Positions 54,070-62,884 of a DNA stretch of 64,000 nt are shown piece by piece. How positions within the stretch are numbered: position 1 is the stretch's first letter; every line of letters starts with the position of its first letter. Source of the stretch: an uncultured beta proteobacterium. Lineage in GTDB: Bacteria; Pseudomonadota; Gammaproteobacteria; Burkholderiales; Burkholderiaceae_C. The notes under the pieces are model-generated. The model ran no database searches. It was not told the DNA's origin and worked only from the letters and a program-made list of their open reading frames with translations. A program made the position numbers and the translations under genes. The stretch is taken from NCBI GenBank assembly GCA_903822205.1, contig CAIJOK010000094.1:1-64000 (forward strand), written 5' to 3'.

Positions 54070-56385
54070 CTATCGGATCTGTCCCAGCACACCCGGGGCC
54101 ACAGTCAGCGTTTTGCCATCGCTGAACCTGACTTCAATGGGGGTCTTGCCGGCGTTGAAGGCCAGGTAGGTTTTGTTGCCATCAGGGCGCTTGAACACGG
54201 CATAAAGCGTGGTGTTGGCCGTCACACCAAAGTCCGGCGTGCCCATTTCCTTCAGGCTGAGCAGCCAGTGCAGGGCGTGGGTGCGGGTGTCACCAAACTC
54301 AAAAGTACCCCAGCGATCCCACTGCGCCAGCGCCTGTTCGGGGTCAACCAAAGCCATGGTCTGGGCAAAGATGTCTTGCCACATGTCGGTTGGGTCCACG
54401 GTTTTGCCACGGGCTGAATAGACCTTGCTCTCGTGCGGCAGGGTACCCAGACTGCGCTTGAGGTAGTCAGGGTAGCGACCCAGGTAGGTGGATGAGGTGT
54501 TGATCGGCAAAAAGTTGATCCCCTTGATCTGGCGCGGTTCATCCGTCCACCAGGTGTTGTGAACGTATTTGCCGCCATAGACGATGGTGGCCTCGGTGTT
54601 CATGTACTCCGGGGGAAACACTTGACCATGCACATCAAACCAGTAGTGGCGCAGGGACTCAATCTCGGAGGTGTACAGATACAGCCCTAAGTCGCGCAAT
54701 GAGGTGTTGCCGGTCACCTCAGCCCACAGAATCAAGCTGGCCCAGGCGTTGACGGCCTCAGACGAAGACTCCTGGTTATTGCCAAATTCGTCATGCGGCA
54801 CACCGGCAGCCCACGAGTGCCCCTCATAAACGTCAAAATTGCGAACAAACGAAAAATCAGACCCGCCACGATGACCGGTAGCGATGTCCCTCACCAGCAT
54901 ATCGACCATGCCGCCCCATCGATCCTTAGCGATCCAACTGGGATCGCGCAAAGCGATGTCGGCCGCAGCACGAATCCAGTAGCCATACACAAAATGATGG
55001 TCATTCAACTGTTCGACAAAGTAATACTCTTCAGGGTAGCTGGCGATCGTGCCTTCTGATTCACTTAGGTTGAAATAAGTCTTGCCCTTGCCAGAAAACC
55101 ATTGTTCTGCGCGCTCTTTCACCATGCCCAGCAGACGGTCACGTTCCTCAAGATTTCCCTGCTGCTCAACCACATCCAGCACCTTCATGATGCGGTGCAG
55201 GCCCTTGCCCTGCCAATAGGTGCCCCTGCCCTCTTCAAGCATCATGCGGCGTGCATTTCGACGGTCTGCGGGCATCACTTCTTCAAGCCGATTGATGTCA
55301 TCAGGGTCGGTCAGGCCCGGCCAATAGGGTACAAAGCCCGTGTAGGTTCGTGTGATTTTGAACTGTGAGGACTCGAACAGCTTGATTTTGCCCCGCGCGG
55401 TGTCATAAGACGACTCTAAGGTGTCTTTCACTTCGGGGTTGTTGTACCAATGGTGAGGATAGAGTCCGATCAGCGGGCCGTTATCAGGTCCCTCCATGAT
55501 TTTTGTGGAGATGTGAAACGTGGTTTCAACCTGACTGGTCTCTTTGTCATATTTCCAGTCGGCGCGTGTGCCGTCGATGAAGGCGTAGGCGTGACGAGCA
55601 AAGAGAGTCAGGGTATCCATCTTGTCATCGGGAAGCCCGGCAACTGACAGGTAACCCTTGCCCTGCGGCAAATGGCCAATCCACTCTTTGGGTGCAGTCT
55701 GTTCCCAGCGCACGCCGGTCGGCCCAAACACAGCGTAAGCCTTACCGGCCACGCGCAAGGCCAGAACGCGCGCATCCTCGCCGGCATCAAACCGCTCAGC
55801 CTCAGAGGGCAGGCGCAGGCGGATATCACCGCGCGACAACAGCACCGACGCATAAGGGCTGCCGTGTGCAACGGTGACCCGCATTTTGTCGTCGCCTTGG
55901 TCTTGAGCCACATCAATCGACCAGTCGTCGGCGCGGGCCAGCTTGGTCTGACCGGGTACAAAGGCAACCGGTTGAATTTCAAGAGGATGGCGGTGTGGAT
56001 AGCGAATCTCCACATCGCGACGTTTGGTGGGTACAACCTCTTTGCTGGGTAGGGCGATCTCAAAGCCGCTGGCAGTGGCCTTGAAAGTCAAAGGCAGCGC
56101 GTGAAAAGCTTCGGGCTTGGCTTTGTAGATCAGCGACGAATACCATTGGGCGGCCTGGGCGGCAGTCTTGAGCAGTGGATCGGTGCGATAGGGGGCCTTG
56201 GGGATGGGTCGATCGCCTTTTTTTGCGGCCAAGTAAAGCGTGGCGGCACCTACTGCCTTGGTGGAAACATTTTCAGTCGGCGCAAAAGTCTCTGGTTGAA
56301 CGAGGTCCGTTTGCGCCCATGCGCCAGTACAGACCCCTCCAATTGAAGCAAAAGCGATGCCCAAAAGCCAAAAAATTTTCATCAT
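54070..56385 (-). CDS. Glycoside hydrolase family 81 endo-beta-1,3-glucanase
   Basis: The 771-residue protein has a signal peptide (MMKIFWLLGIAFASIGGVCTGAWAQ) and is thus exported. It matches GH81: IGLYPHHWYNN, then WQGKGLHRIMKVLDVVEQQGN, LNDHHFVYGYWIRAAADIALRDPSW, GGSDFSFVRNFDVYEGHSWAAGV and NQESSSEAVNAWASLILWAEVTGN near residue 535, which carries the catalytic Glu residues. GH81 enzymes cut beta-1,3-glucans such as laminarin by inversion. I chose the ATG at 56385 with a GAGGAC site. It is divergent from a porin gene and near a GH17 gene, which supports a glucan-use locus. Confidence 0.92.
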   Translation of the reverse strand: MMKIFWLLGIAFASIGGVCTGAWAQTDLVQPETFAPTENVSTKAVGAATLYLAAKKGDRPIPKAPYRTDPLLKTAAQAAQWYSSLIYKAKPEAFHALPLTFKATASGFEIALPSKEVVPTKRRDVEIRYPHRHPLEIQPVAFVPGQTKLARADDWSIDVAQDQGDDKMRVTVAHGSPYASVLLSRGDIRLRLPSEAERFDAGEDARVLALRVAGKAYAVFGPTGVRWEQTAPKEWIGHLPQGKGYLSVAGLPDDKMDTLTLFARHAYAFIDGTRADWKYDKETSQVETTFHISTKIMEGPDNGPLIGLYPHHWYNNPEVKDTLESSYDTARGKIKLFESSQFKITRTYTGFVPYWPGLTDPDDINRLEEVMPADRRNARRMMLEEGRGTYWQGKGLHRIMKVLDVVEQQGNLEERDRLLGMVKERAEQWFSGKGKTYFNLSESEGTIASYPEEYYFVEQLNDHHFVYGYWIRAAADIALRDPSWIAKDRWGGMVDMLVRDIATGHRGGSDFSFVRNFDVYEGHSWAAGVPHDEFGNNQESSSEAVNAWASLILWAEVTGNTSLRDLGLYLYTSEIESLRHYWFDVHGQVFPPEYMNTEATIVYGGKYVHNTWWTDEPRQIKGINFLPINTSSTYLGRYPDYLKRSLGTLPHESKVYSARGKTVDPTDMWQDIFAQTMALVDPEQALAQWDRWGTFEFGDTRTHALHWLLSLKEMGTPDFGVTANTTLYAVFKRPDGNKTYLAFNAGKTPIEVRFSDGKTLTVAPGVLGQIR

Positions 56386-56630
56386 AGTGTCCTCGGTGAT
56401 CAATAAAACTCGCTGATAATTGTTCCATCGCAGCAAGCGAGGGCCGTATCATACCGACACGCCAGCACCGACAAATTGATGGGTCGTTTCTGAATTTACC
56501 CTCAATCGCAGTCGGGTAGTCCCGCCAACTTCCGTGAAAATACGGGTATTCCACCTTTCAAAATGCGAGTTGCTTCGTCTTTGTAGAACCTGATTACGCT
56601 CTTACGCACCACCTCTTGCACTTAACGACC

Positions 56631-58082
56631 ATGAAATCTCCATCTTTTTGCATTCCGTCTCTGGCTTCAACCCGGATCGATCTGGCTTTTGCGTCCACAC
56701 GAGCATCGCTGCAAGCGCACATTGAATCACCTGTGCGTTTTTTTCGCACGGGCGTTTTGACCGCGATCGCTTTGGCATCGTCTGCCGGCCATGCCTTCAG
56801 CTTTGGTCCGGATGACATGTTCAATCTGAAAGGTTTCGCTGAGGTGACTCTCGGGCTTGCCAACAACCAGTGCGGTGCGAGCTGTCAGTGGTCCGTTAAA
56901 GGCACAGACCCTACAGGCGGACCGATCGTCAACAAGGAGCTTGACCGCTCAGGTGGTACAAGCGGCGTTATTGTTGGGCGTGACTATCAAATTGAGGGAA
57001 CGACCCGTTCGTTGTTTCAGCCTTTCTTGAGCGGCATGGTCAATTTGGGCAAGGGCTACCGGCTCTCAGGTGTTCTCAGTCAGCGTTGGAGCGAGGGCAG
57101 TGTGGATGTGAATAACGATCCCGGGTCGTTCTGGACTGGCTATTGGTACGAGAAAAACGTCTCACTTGAGCATGAAGACTATGGTCGTCTCACCATCGGC
57201 CACATGACCACACGTGCCCGCAGTGTGGCTGATTTCCCCTACGGTACCGACGTGGGGCTGTCTTGGCCCTGGAGCGGCACAGGTGCAGGTTACGGCCTGC
57301 TGACCAGCGCAGTACGCTACAAATACCGCAAAATTGAAATTGCCAAAGGTGACTTGGCGCTTGAGGCCACTTACGACATTGGTGACACGCGATTTAGCAA
57401 CAACAAGCCCCGATTCTGGGAGTTTTACGCCCAGTACGAACGGGGTGATCTCGTGGTGGATGGCATCGTGCAAGATGGCAGAAACGGTAACCCAAGCACC
57501 TGGGTCCAGGGCCCTTTCACGGGTTTAACAGCTTTCCCGTCTGACGATCCTTTGCTGTCGGGCTCCGCTCAAGGTATCGCCCTGCTTATGGCTAAGTACC
57601 AGTACAACAACCTTGTCGAGCTGTCAGGTGGCCTCCGTCGCAACTGGTGGACGGGTGCTAACGCTGTGAATACTGGCAGTCCTGTCGTGTGGAACAACAT
57701 GTTCAATGTCGATTGGGGCGGTACCCGAAACGGCATCACCAATCCTGGCTACCCTGCCAGTTCCTACGATTTGCTGATGGGGATGCGTTACCGCCTGAAC
57801 AACGTCTGGGTTGCGTCTGCCGGCTTGGTTCGACTGGGGACAGCCACCACAGACAACCCCAGTGACAGGGGGCAAACAAATTCCGCTCTGATAGGTTCAC
57901 TGGGCCTAGAGTATGAATACAACAAAAATGTCAAGGTGAAATTTTTAACCGGTTCGGTTCACTATGCGCACCTGGGGCTTACCCCTTTCTCCGTCGGCAA
58001 CAATACGAGCCTTAACTCCTCTGATTCCCGCATCAACCAGGATAGCAACTGGGTAACTGCAGGTGTCACCTTCGGTTTCTAA
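56631..58082 (+). CDS. Outer-membrane porin
   Basis: The 483-residue protein has an unusually long N-terminal region before the signal helix (FFRTGVLTAIALASSAGHAFSF near residues 40-60). A beta-barrel sequence with a classical Gram-negative porin layout follows (DMFNLKGFAEVTLG, VIVGRDYQIEGTTRSLFQPF, EHEDYGRLTIGHMTTRARS, VAASAGL-type strands). The last residue is Phe (VTAGVTFGF), the assembly signal. It lies between GH81 and GH17 genes, so uptake of glucan oligosaccharides is a fair inference. A GGTTT..TTGC region upstream gives no clear ribosome site; the ATG at 56631 and a TTG at 56616 are both possible starts. Confidence 0.82.
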   Translation: MKSPSFCIPSLASTRIDLAFASTRASLQAHIESPVRFFRTGVLTAIALASSAGHAFSFGPDDMFNLKGFAEVTLGLANNQCGASCQWSVKGTDPTGGPIVNKELDRSGGTSGVIVGRDYQIEGTTRSLFQPFLSGMVNLGKGYRLSGVLSQRWSEGSVDVNNDPGSFWTGYWYEKNVSLEHEDYGRLTIGHMTTRARSVADFPYGTDVGLSWPWSGTGAGYGLLTSAVRYKYRKIEIAKGDLALEATYDIGDTRFSNNKPRFWEFYAQYERGDLVVDGIVQDGRNGNPSTWVQGPFTGLTAFPSDDPLLSGSAQGIALLMAKYQYNNLVELSGGLRRNWWTGANAVNTGSPVVWNNMFNVDWGGTRNGITNPGYPASSYDLLMGMRYRLNNVWVASAGLVRLGTATTDNPSDRGQTNSALIGSLGLEYEYNKNVKVKFLTGSVHYAHLGLTPFSVGNNTSLNSSDSRINQDSNWVTAGVTFGF

Positions 58083-58137
58083 GCACGTCATTCATCTCGC
58101 CCTTTGTCCACATGCCCAGTGCATCAAGGCTCATTTA

Positions 58138-60048
58138 ATGAAATTTACCGTACCTAAAGCCATGTCCAGTCGCTCCATCCCTCTCATTCCAACTTTGGGC
58201 GCTGTAGCCCTCGCAGTCCTTATGTCAAGCTGTGGCGGTGGTGGCAAAGTCACCGACACAGGTGGGCGCACGCAGAGCGGGGGTGCGGCCCTTCGGCCCT
58301 TGCCTGTAGAGTTTTCTACAAAAACGGCTGTGAACTATGGCCCGTACCGCACATCCGCAAAGGCAGGTGAACAGTATCTTCTGCAAAACGGTCAATGCGT
58401 CCTGAATCCCATTGACCGCGCCAATGAAGTTTTGACAGATGCCCAGGTTTTAGAGGACTTGCAGCTGTTGGTTCAAGCCGGTTTTGGTGTGATACGGTTG
58501 TTTGAGAGTTCAGATAAGGTCGCACTTAGAGCGCTGCGTGTGATCAGGGCCAACGCGCTCGGCCTTAAGGTGGTGTTGGGGGCAGCGATTGACAGCTACA
58601 CGTTGGCCGCTATTGATACCACCTGCGGCGTTCCTACTTCTGATACCGCCAATGCCGCAGAGATCGCCCGTGCGATCAGACTGGCGAATGATTACCAGGA
58701 CCTTGTGGTGGCCGTCAGTGTTGGTAACGAAAAGATGATGTCATGGGCCACTACCAAGGTTGCCACTGAAAAGATCGCAGGCTACATCACAACGGTTCGC
58801 GGCCAGATCACCCAGCCAGTCACTGCGGATGAAAACTGGGCTTTTTATGCCAATGCCACCAACCAAAACGACCCTTACGCCGTCAATGTGATTTTGGGCG
58901 CAGTTGACTATGTCTCTATGCATACTTACCCAGTTCTGGACACGGTCTATAGCCCTAATCTGTGGGACTGGCGGCAAAAGAGTGTGCCTACTACTGCACG
59001 GGCTGAGGCCATGATGACGGCAGCGGTTGAATCAGCCAAGGGTGAGTACGCTAAAGTTCGTTCCTATCTGAACGCCAAGAGCTTTGCCAACATGCCGGTG
59101 GTCATCGGTGAAACTGGCTGGAAGGCCCGTGACAAGCTGTGGGGTCGGGGCGCGTTCGACTTTAGGGCACATCCTGTCAACCAATGGATGTATCTGAAAA
59201 AGTTGACGGATTGGGCCAAAACGGTTCGTGATACCCAGAATACTGGTCTTGCCGTTCTTTACTTTGATGCTTTTGATGAGCCATGGAAACAAGCGGATGA
59301 CAATTGGGGGCTTTTTGATGTCAATCGCAAGGCTCGCTATGCGGCTCAGCAGCTCAAACCCAACGCCACATGGCCTAACGGCATTGAGACGATCGTCGAT
59401 ACGGGTGACAAGGGTGTCTATACCGTGGCTGACGCTGTCTATTGGTCTGCACCGGTCGTCAATACTGCCGTCAATGTCGGCACTTACAGCCGCTACACAC
59501 TGTATGCTGACGCGGTAACTGCCGGTGAGCTGATTGTTCCCACAACGGGGGCATCAGCTCTGATTTGGTATCCCTGGGACAAGACAACCGGTAACCTCAC
59601 TTTTACAAGTTCCGGAACGAGTGACGGTAAGAATGCGATTGAATTTGCGCCTAAGCCGTCTGATTGGGGCTGGGGTATGTTTTTTGGCACTGGGGCTGCC
59701 AACTCTCTCAACCTGTCTCAGTTTTCCAGTGGTCACTTGCAGTTTGACATCAAGACCAACAAATATCCCGGCAAACTTGAGTTTGGTTTTGTGACCAACA
59801 GTGCTGACAACATCAATGTTGAGGCCTACAAGGCCCTGTCCTCTGGCATGGATGGCTATGTGAATGATGATGCGTGGCATCATGTTTCTATCCCGATTGC
59901 CGATTTGTTCAAGGGTAACGTGGGCGACCTGTCGATGGTGATGCATGCCTTTGTGATCGCCGACCGTTTTGCCTACACCGGCAAAGCTAATGGTACGACG
60001 GGGCTGTCCAATGTCTATGTGGACAAAATATACATCTCAAAAGACTGA
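58138..60048 (+). CDS. GH17-like beta-1,3-glucanase/glucanosyltransferase, lipoprotein
   Basis: The 636-residue protein has a lipoprotein signal (LIPTLGAVALAVLMSSC-GGGG). Its (beta/alpha)8 domain resembles GH17. NYGPYR lies near the start, VVAVSVGNEKMMSWA near residue 195 has the acid/base Glu, YVSMHTYPVLD follows, and MPVVIGETGW near residue 324 has the nucleophile Glu, then FDAFDEPWK. The C-terminal 200 residues form a separate beta-sandwich, probably carbohydrate-binding. It would act at the cell surface or in the periplasm on beta-1,3-glucan or transfer products. It follows the porin gene by 55 bases and ends at a terminator. Confidence 0.85.
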   Translation: MKFTVPKAMSSRSIPLIPTLGAVALAVLMSSCGGGGKVTDTGGRTQSGGAALRPLPVEFSTKTAVNYGPYRTSAKAGEQYLLQNGQCVLNPIDRANEVLTDAQVLEDLQLLVQAGFGVIRLFESSDKVALRALRVIRANALGLKVVLGAAIDSYTLAAIDTTCGVPTSDTANAAEIARAIRLANDYQDLVVAVSVGNEKMMSWATTKVATEKIAGYITTVRGQITQPVTADENWAFYANATNQNDPYAVNVILGAVDYVSMHTYPVLDTVYSPNLWDWRQKSVPTTARAEAMMTAAVESAKGEYAKVRSYLNAKSFANMPVVIGETGWKARDKLWGRGAFDFRAHPVNQWMYLKKLTDWAKTVRDTQNTGLAVLYFDAFDEPWKQADDNWGLFDVNRKARYAAQQLKPNATWPNGIETIVDTGDKGVYTVADAVYWSAPVVNTAVNVGTYSRYTLYADAVTAGELIVPTTGASALIWYPWDKTTGNLTFTSSGTSDGKNAIEFAPKPSDWGWGMFFGTGAANSLNLSQFSSGHLQFDIKTNKYPGKLEFGFVTNSADNINVEAYKALSSGMDGYVNDDAWHHVSIPIADLFKGNVGDLSMVMHAFVIADRFAYTGKANGTTGLSNVYVDKIYISKD

Positions 60049-60111
60049 AGGCTTGTCGCTTCGAGGTGTAGCAGCAATGACCTTGTCGCTTGTCACTGGC
60101 TAGCGCTAAAC

Positions 60112-60142
60112 AGGTGGTCTGGAAGATCGGCCACCTTTTTTT
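60112..60142 (+). terminator. Rho-independent terminator
   Basis: AGGTGGTC pairs with GGCCACCT (one G-T pair) around a 9-base loop, followed by seven T residues. It lies 64 bases after the GH17 stop and ends the porin-GH17 transcript. Confidence 0.85.
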
Positions 60143-60183
60143 GGGTGAATATCTGGCGCAATGTTCATGACCCCATCCATTCA

Positions 60184-60795
60184 ATGACCAGCGCTGCCCC
60201 ATTTACCAATCTCACCAACCATTTTTTGGTCGCCATGCCTTCTTTGCATGATGCTCTTTTTGGTCGTAGTGTGGTGTATTTGTGTGAGCATAGCCCGGAC
60301 GGCGCTCTGGGCATTGTGATCAACAAGCCGTGCGACATCAGTCTGCAACGCCTGTTTGATCAAGTGGATATGCCGCTTGGCCGGTCTGATCTGATGGGTA
60401 TGCCGGTTTTTATTGGGGGACCGGTTCAGATTGACCGTGGGTTTGTGTTGCATGAACCTTCCCCTGCACAGGAGCATATGCCTGTCGATTTGCCTGCCAG
60501 CCCCATGTTTGCATCTACTCTTTCCATCGTCGGTGGTCTAGAGATGACCACATCCAAGGATGTCTTAGATGCGTTGTCTCTTGGGGGAGGCCCTCGTAAG
60601 CTGCTGATTTCATTGGGTTATTCTGCCTGGGGTGAAGGGCAATTAGAGTCAGAGCTGTCTCATAACCACTGGCTGACCGTGCCTGCTGACCGCAAGCTGA
60701 TTTTTGACACCCCAGCGGCCAAGCGCTGGGATGGAGCCTTGCTGCTTTTGGGCTTGCAAGCGTGGATGATTTCGCCCGAAGTGGGCCACGCATGA
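60184..60795 (+). CDS. yqgE: YqgE/AlgH family protein (UPF0301)
   Basis: The 203-residue protein has the YqgE pattern: LTNHFLVAMPSLHDALFGRSVVYLCEHSPDGALGIVINKP, then VFIGGPVQIDRGFVLHE and LLISLGYSAWGEGQLESEL. I chose the ATG at 60184; the upstream frame is not conserved. Its function is not settled (a regulator of alginate in Pseudomonas was proposed). It is the first gene of yqgE-ruvX-pyrR-pyrB with start-stop overlaps. Confidence 0.9.
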   Translation: MTSAAPFTNLTNHFLVAMPSLHDALFGRSVVYLCEHSPDGALGIVINKPCDISLQRLFDQVDMPLGRSDLMGMPVFIGGPVQIDRGFVLHEPSPAQEHMPVDLPASPMFASTLSIVGGLEMTTSKDVLDALSLGGGPRKLLISLGYSAWGEGQLESELSHNHWLTVPADRKLIFDTPAAKRWDGALLLLGLQAWMISPEVGHA

Positions 60796-61256
60796 ATTCC
60801 CGTTCTCGCTCTGTACCGCTACCGCCGATGTACTCCAACCCTAAGCCTGAACGTCTTGCTTCCACTGAAGTTGCGGGGCAGACTTTCATGGCGTTTGACT
60901 TTGGCATCAAACGCACTGGCTGCGCCATCGGGACGCGGCTTTTGGGAACGGCCCAGCCACTGAACACTTTCAGCGCCACGGGTGAAGCCCTGTTTGAACG
61001 GGTTGCCTGCCAGATCAAAGCTTGGCAGCCTGATGCGCTGGTTCTGGGTATTCCCTTCTACCCTGATGGCACAGCCCATGAGAATACTCGGCGTGCCAAG
61101 CGGTTTGGACGGCAGTTGTATGGCCGTTTTGGACTGTGGGTGCATGAAGTGGATGAGCGCTATACCACCACAGAGGCCACGTCCCTGGGGGCCAAAGACC
61201 TGGATGCTGCCTCTGCCTGCTTGATTATGGAACAGTTTTTGAGAGGTCTTGAATGA
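60792..61256 (+). CDS. ruvX: Putative pre-16S rRNA nuclease / Holliday-junction resolvase-like YqgF
   Basis: The 154-residue RNase H-fold protein has TFMAFDFGIKRTGCAIG with the first catalytic Asp, DALVLGIPFYPDG, WVHEVDERYTTTEA and the final Asp in KDLDAASACLIMEQFL. The family matures 16S rRNA ends. An N-terminal extension of about 30 residues precedes the usual start. The start codon overlaps the yqgE stop (ATGA). Confidence 0.92.
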   Translation: MNSRSRSVPLPPMYSNPKPERLASTEVAGQTFMAFDFGIKRTGCAIGTRLLGTAQPLNTFSATGEALFERVACQIKAWQPDALVLGIPFYPDGTAHENTRRAKRFGRQLYGRFGLWVHEVDERYTTTEATSLGAKDLDAASACLIMEQFLRGLE

Positions 61257-61771
61257 GCTTGCTGGCCCTGAATGCTGAGGCTTTGTACGACGAGCTGTGC
61301 AGCGGTGTTCAGCGTTTACTGACCCCGCAGATGCACTTGCTGGGCGTGACTTCGGGTGGCGTTTGGCTGGCGCAGCGCCTACAGCGTGACTTGAAGTGGC
61401 CACATCCGGTCGGTGTGATCTCCTCAGCCATGCACCGTGATGATTACGCCCGTCGTGGCATGACCCCTGCTGCGCAAACCAAAATTCCGTTCGATGTGGA
61501 CGATGCCAGCATCTTGTTGCTGGACGATGTCTTGTTCACAGGACGCACGATTCGCGCCGTGATGAATGAGCTGTTTGACTATGGCCGCCCTTCCTGCGTC
61601 AGGCTGGCCGTGCTGGTGGACAGAGGTGGGCGCGAACTGCCCATTCATCCTGATCTGTGCGCCGCTCGGGTGGTTTTACCCGCCCAGCAATCGTTGTCGC
61701 TGTCTTTGGGACAAGACCCAATGACAGGATTCAGTTTTAACCTGAAAGCTAGTGATGCCACCAGCTCGTGA
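61253..61771 (+). CDS. pyrR: Bifunctional pyr-operon regulator / uracil phosphoribosyltransferase PyrR
   Basis: The 172-residue type I phosphoribosyltransferase has the PRPP motif [21 protein letters not shown], with [15 protein letters not shown] before it and [12 protein letters not shown] after it. Its start overlaps the ruvX stop (ATGA) and its end overlaps pyrB. Bacillus PyrR attenuates pyr mRNA; whether it does so here is unknown, and I see no attenuator ahead of pyrB. Confidence 0.93.
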   Translation: MSLLALNAEALYDELCSGVQRLLTPQMHLLGVTSGGVWLAQRLQRDLKWPHPVGVISSAMHRDDYARRGMTPAAQTKIPFDVDDASILLLDDVLFTGRTIRAVMNELFDYGRPSCVRLAVLVDRGGRELPIHPDLCAARVVLPAQQSLSLSLGQDPMTGFSFNLKASDATSS

Positions 61772-62717
61772 CCTTCAACTGAACGGGCATGGCGAATTGG
61801 TTCACTTGCTGTCCACCGAGGGCCTGCCCCGCAGCATCTTGGTGCATATCTTGGATACAGCTGACAATTTTGTGAGCGTTCACGACCGTGAGGTTAAAAA
61901 AGTTCCGCTGTTGCGCGGCAAAAGCGTTTTTAATCTTTTTTTTGAAAACTCAACGCGCACAAGAACCACTTTTGAGATTGCGGCCAAGCGCCTGAGTGCA
62001 GATGTCATCAACCTTGATATCGCCAGGTCATCCACCGCCAAGGGCGAGTCCTTGCTGGACACTGTCGCCAATCTGAGCGCCATGGCCGCCGATATTTTTG
62101 TGGTTCGGCACGCAGAGTCGGGTGCCCCCTACCTGATCGCCCAACATGTGGCACCGCATGTGCATGTGATCAATGCCGGCGATGGTCGCCATGCCCATCC
62201 CACGCAGGGCCTGCTGGACATGTACACCATTCGCCATTACAAAAAAGATTTTGGCCGGTTGACCGTGGCCATCGTGGGTGATGTGCTGCATTCACGGGTG
62301 GCACGCTCTGACATTCATGCCCTGACCACGCTAGGCTGTGGTGAGGTGCGGGTGGTTGGCCCCAAAACACTGGTACCCAAAGACATGGCCGATCTAGGTG
62401 TGCGGGTGTGCCACACGCTGTCAGAAGGCATCAGGGACTGCGATGTGGTCATCATGCTGCGGCTACAAAACGAGCGGATGAGCGGCGGATTGCTGCCTTC
62501 AAGTCAAGAGTTTTTTAACAGCTTTGGCCTAACGCAGGACAAGCTGCAACTGGCCCGCCCCGATGCCATCGTCATGCACCCCGGCCCGATCAACAGAGGT
62601 GTAGAGATGGACTCTGCGGTGGTCGATGGTCTGCAAAGCGTGATCTTGCCGCAGGTCACCTTTGGTATCGCGGTGCGCATGGCCGTGATGGGCATTGTTG
62701 CTGGCAATGTTGCCTAA
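61752..62717 (+). CDS. pyrB: Aspartate carbamoyltransferase catalytic chain
   Basis: The 321-residue enzyme makes carbamoyl-aspartate in pyrimidine synthesis. It has [19 protein letters not shown] for carbamoyl-phosphate, [21 protein letters not shown], and [20 protein letters not shown]. The start is GTG 61752 or the ATG at 61755, inside the end of pyrR. No pyrI gene follows; a dihydroorotase-like gene does, as in the Pseudomonas type in which the two proteins form a dodecamer. Confidence 0.95.
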   Translation: MMPPARDLQLNGHGELVHLLSTEGLPRSILVHILDTADNFVSVHDREVKKVPLLRGKSVFNLFFENSTRTRTTFEIAAKRLSADVINLDIARSSTAKGESLLDTVANLSAMAADIFVVRHAESGAPYLIAQHVAPHVHVINAGDGRHAHPTQGLLDMYTIRHYKKDFGRLTVAIVGDVLHSRVARSDIHALTTLGCGEVRVVGPKTLVPKDMADLGVRVCHTLSEGIRDCDVVIMLRLQNERMSGGLLPSSQEFFNSFGLTQDKLQLARPDAIVMHPGPINRGVEMDSAVVDGLQSVILPQVTFGIAVRMAVMGIVAGNVA

Positions 62718-62736
62718 GGCATCATTCACTGCTATT

Positions 62737-62838
62737 AATAAGTTGTTTACATGATCAAGACCATCATCATGGCCCTTGATGCAGTATTGACGGGTATTAT
62801 TCAATTTTAGGTTGCTGTTATGACGCATTTAATTTATT
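62737..62838 (-). repeat. Dispersed ~100-base palindromic repeat, copy 4
   Basis: On the reverse strand it begins AATAAATTAAATGCGTCA and has the core ACCCGTCAATACTGCAT about 43 bases on. Its other end, AATAAGTTGTTTAC on the forward strand, is the inverted match. It separates pyrB from the dihydroorotase-like gene. Confidence 0.85.
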
Positions 62839-62884
62839 TTGATAAAGTGACTGCGCATACGCACGTGTGCTGCACATTCCTCAG

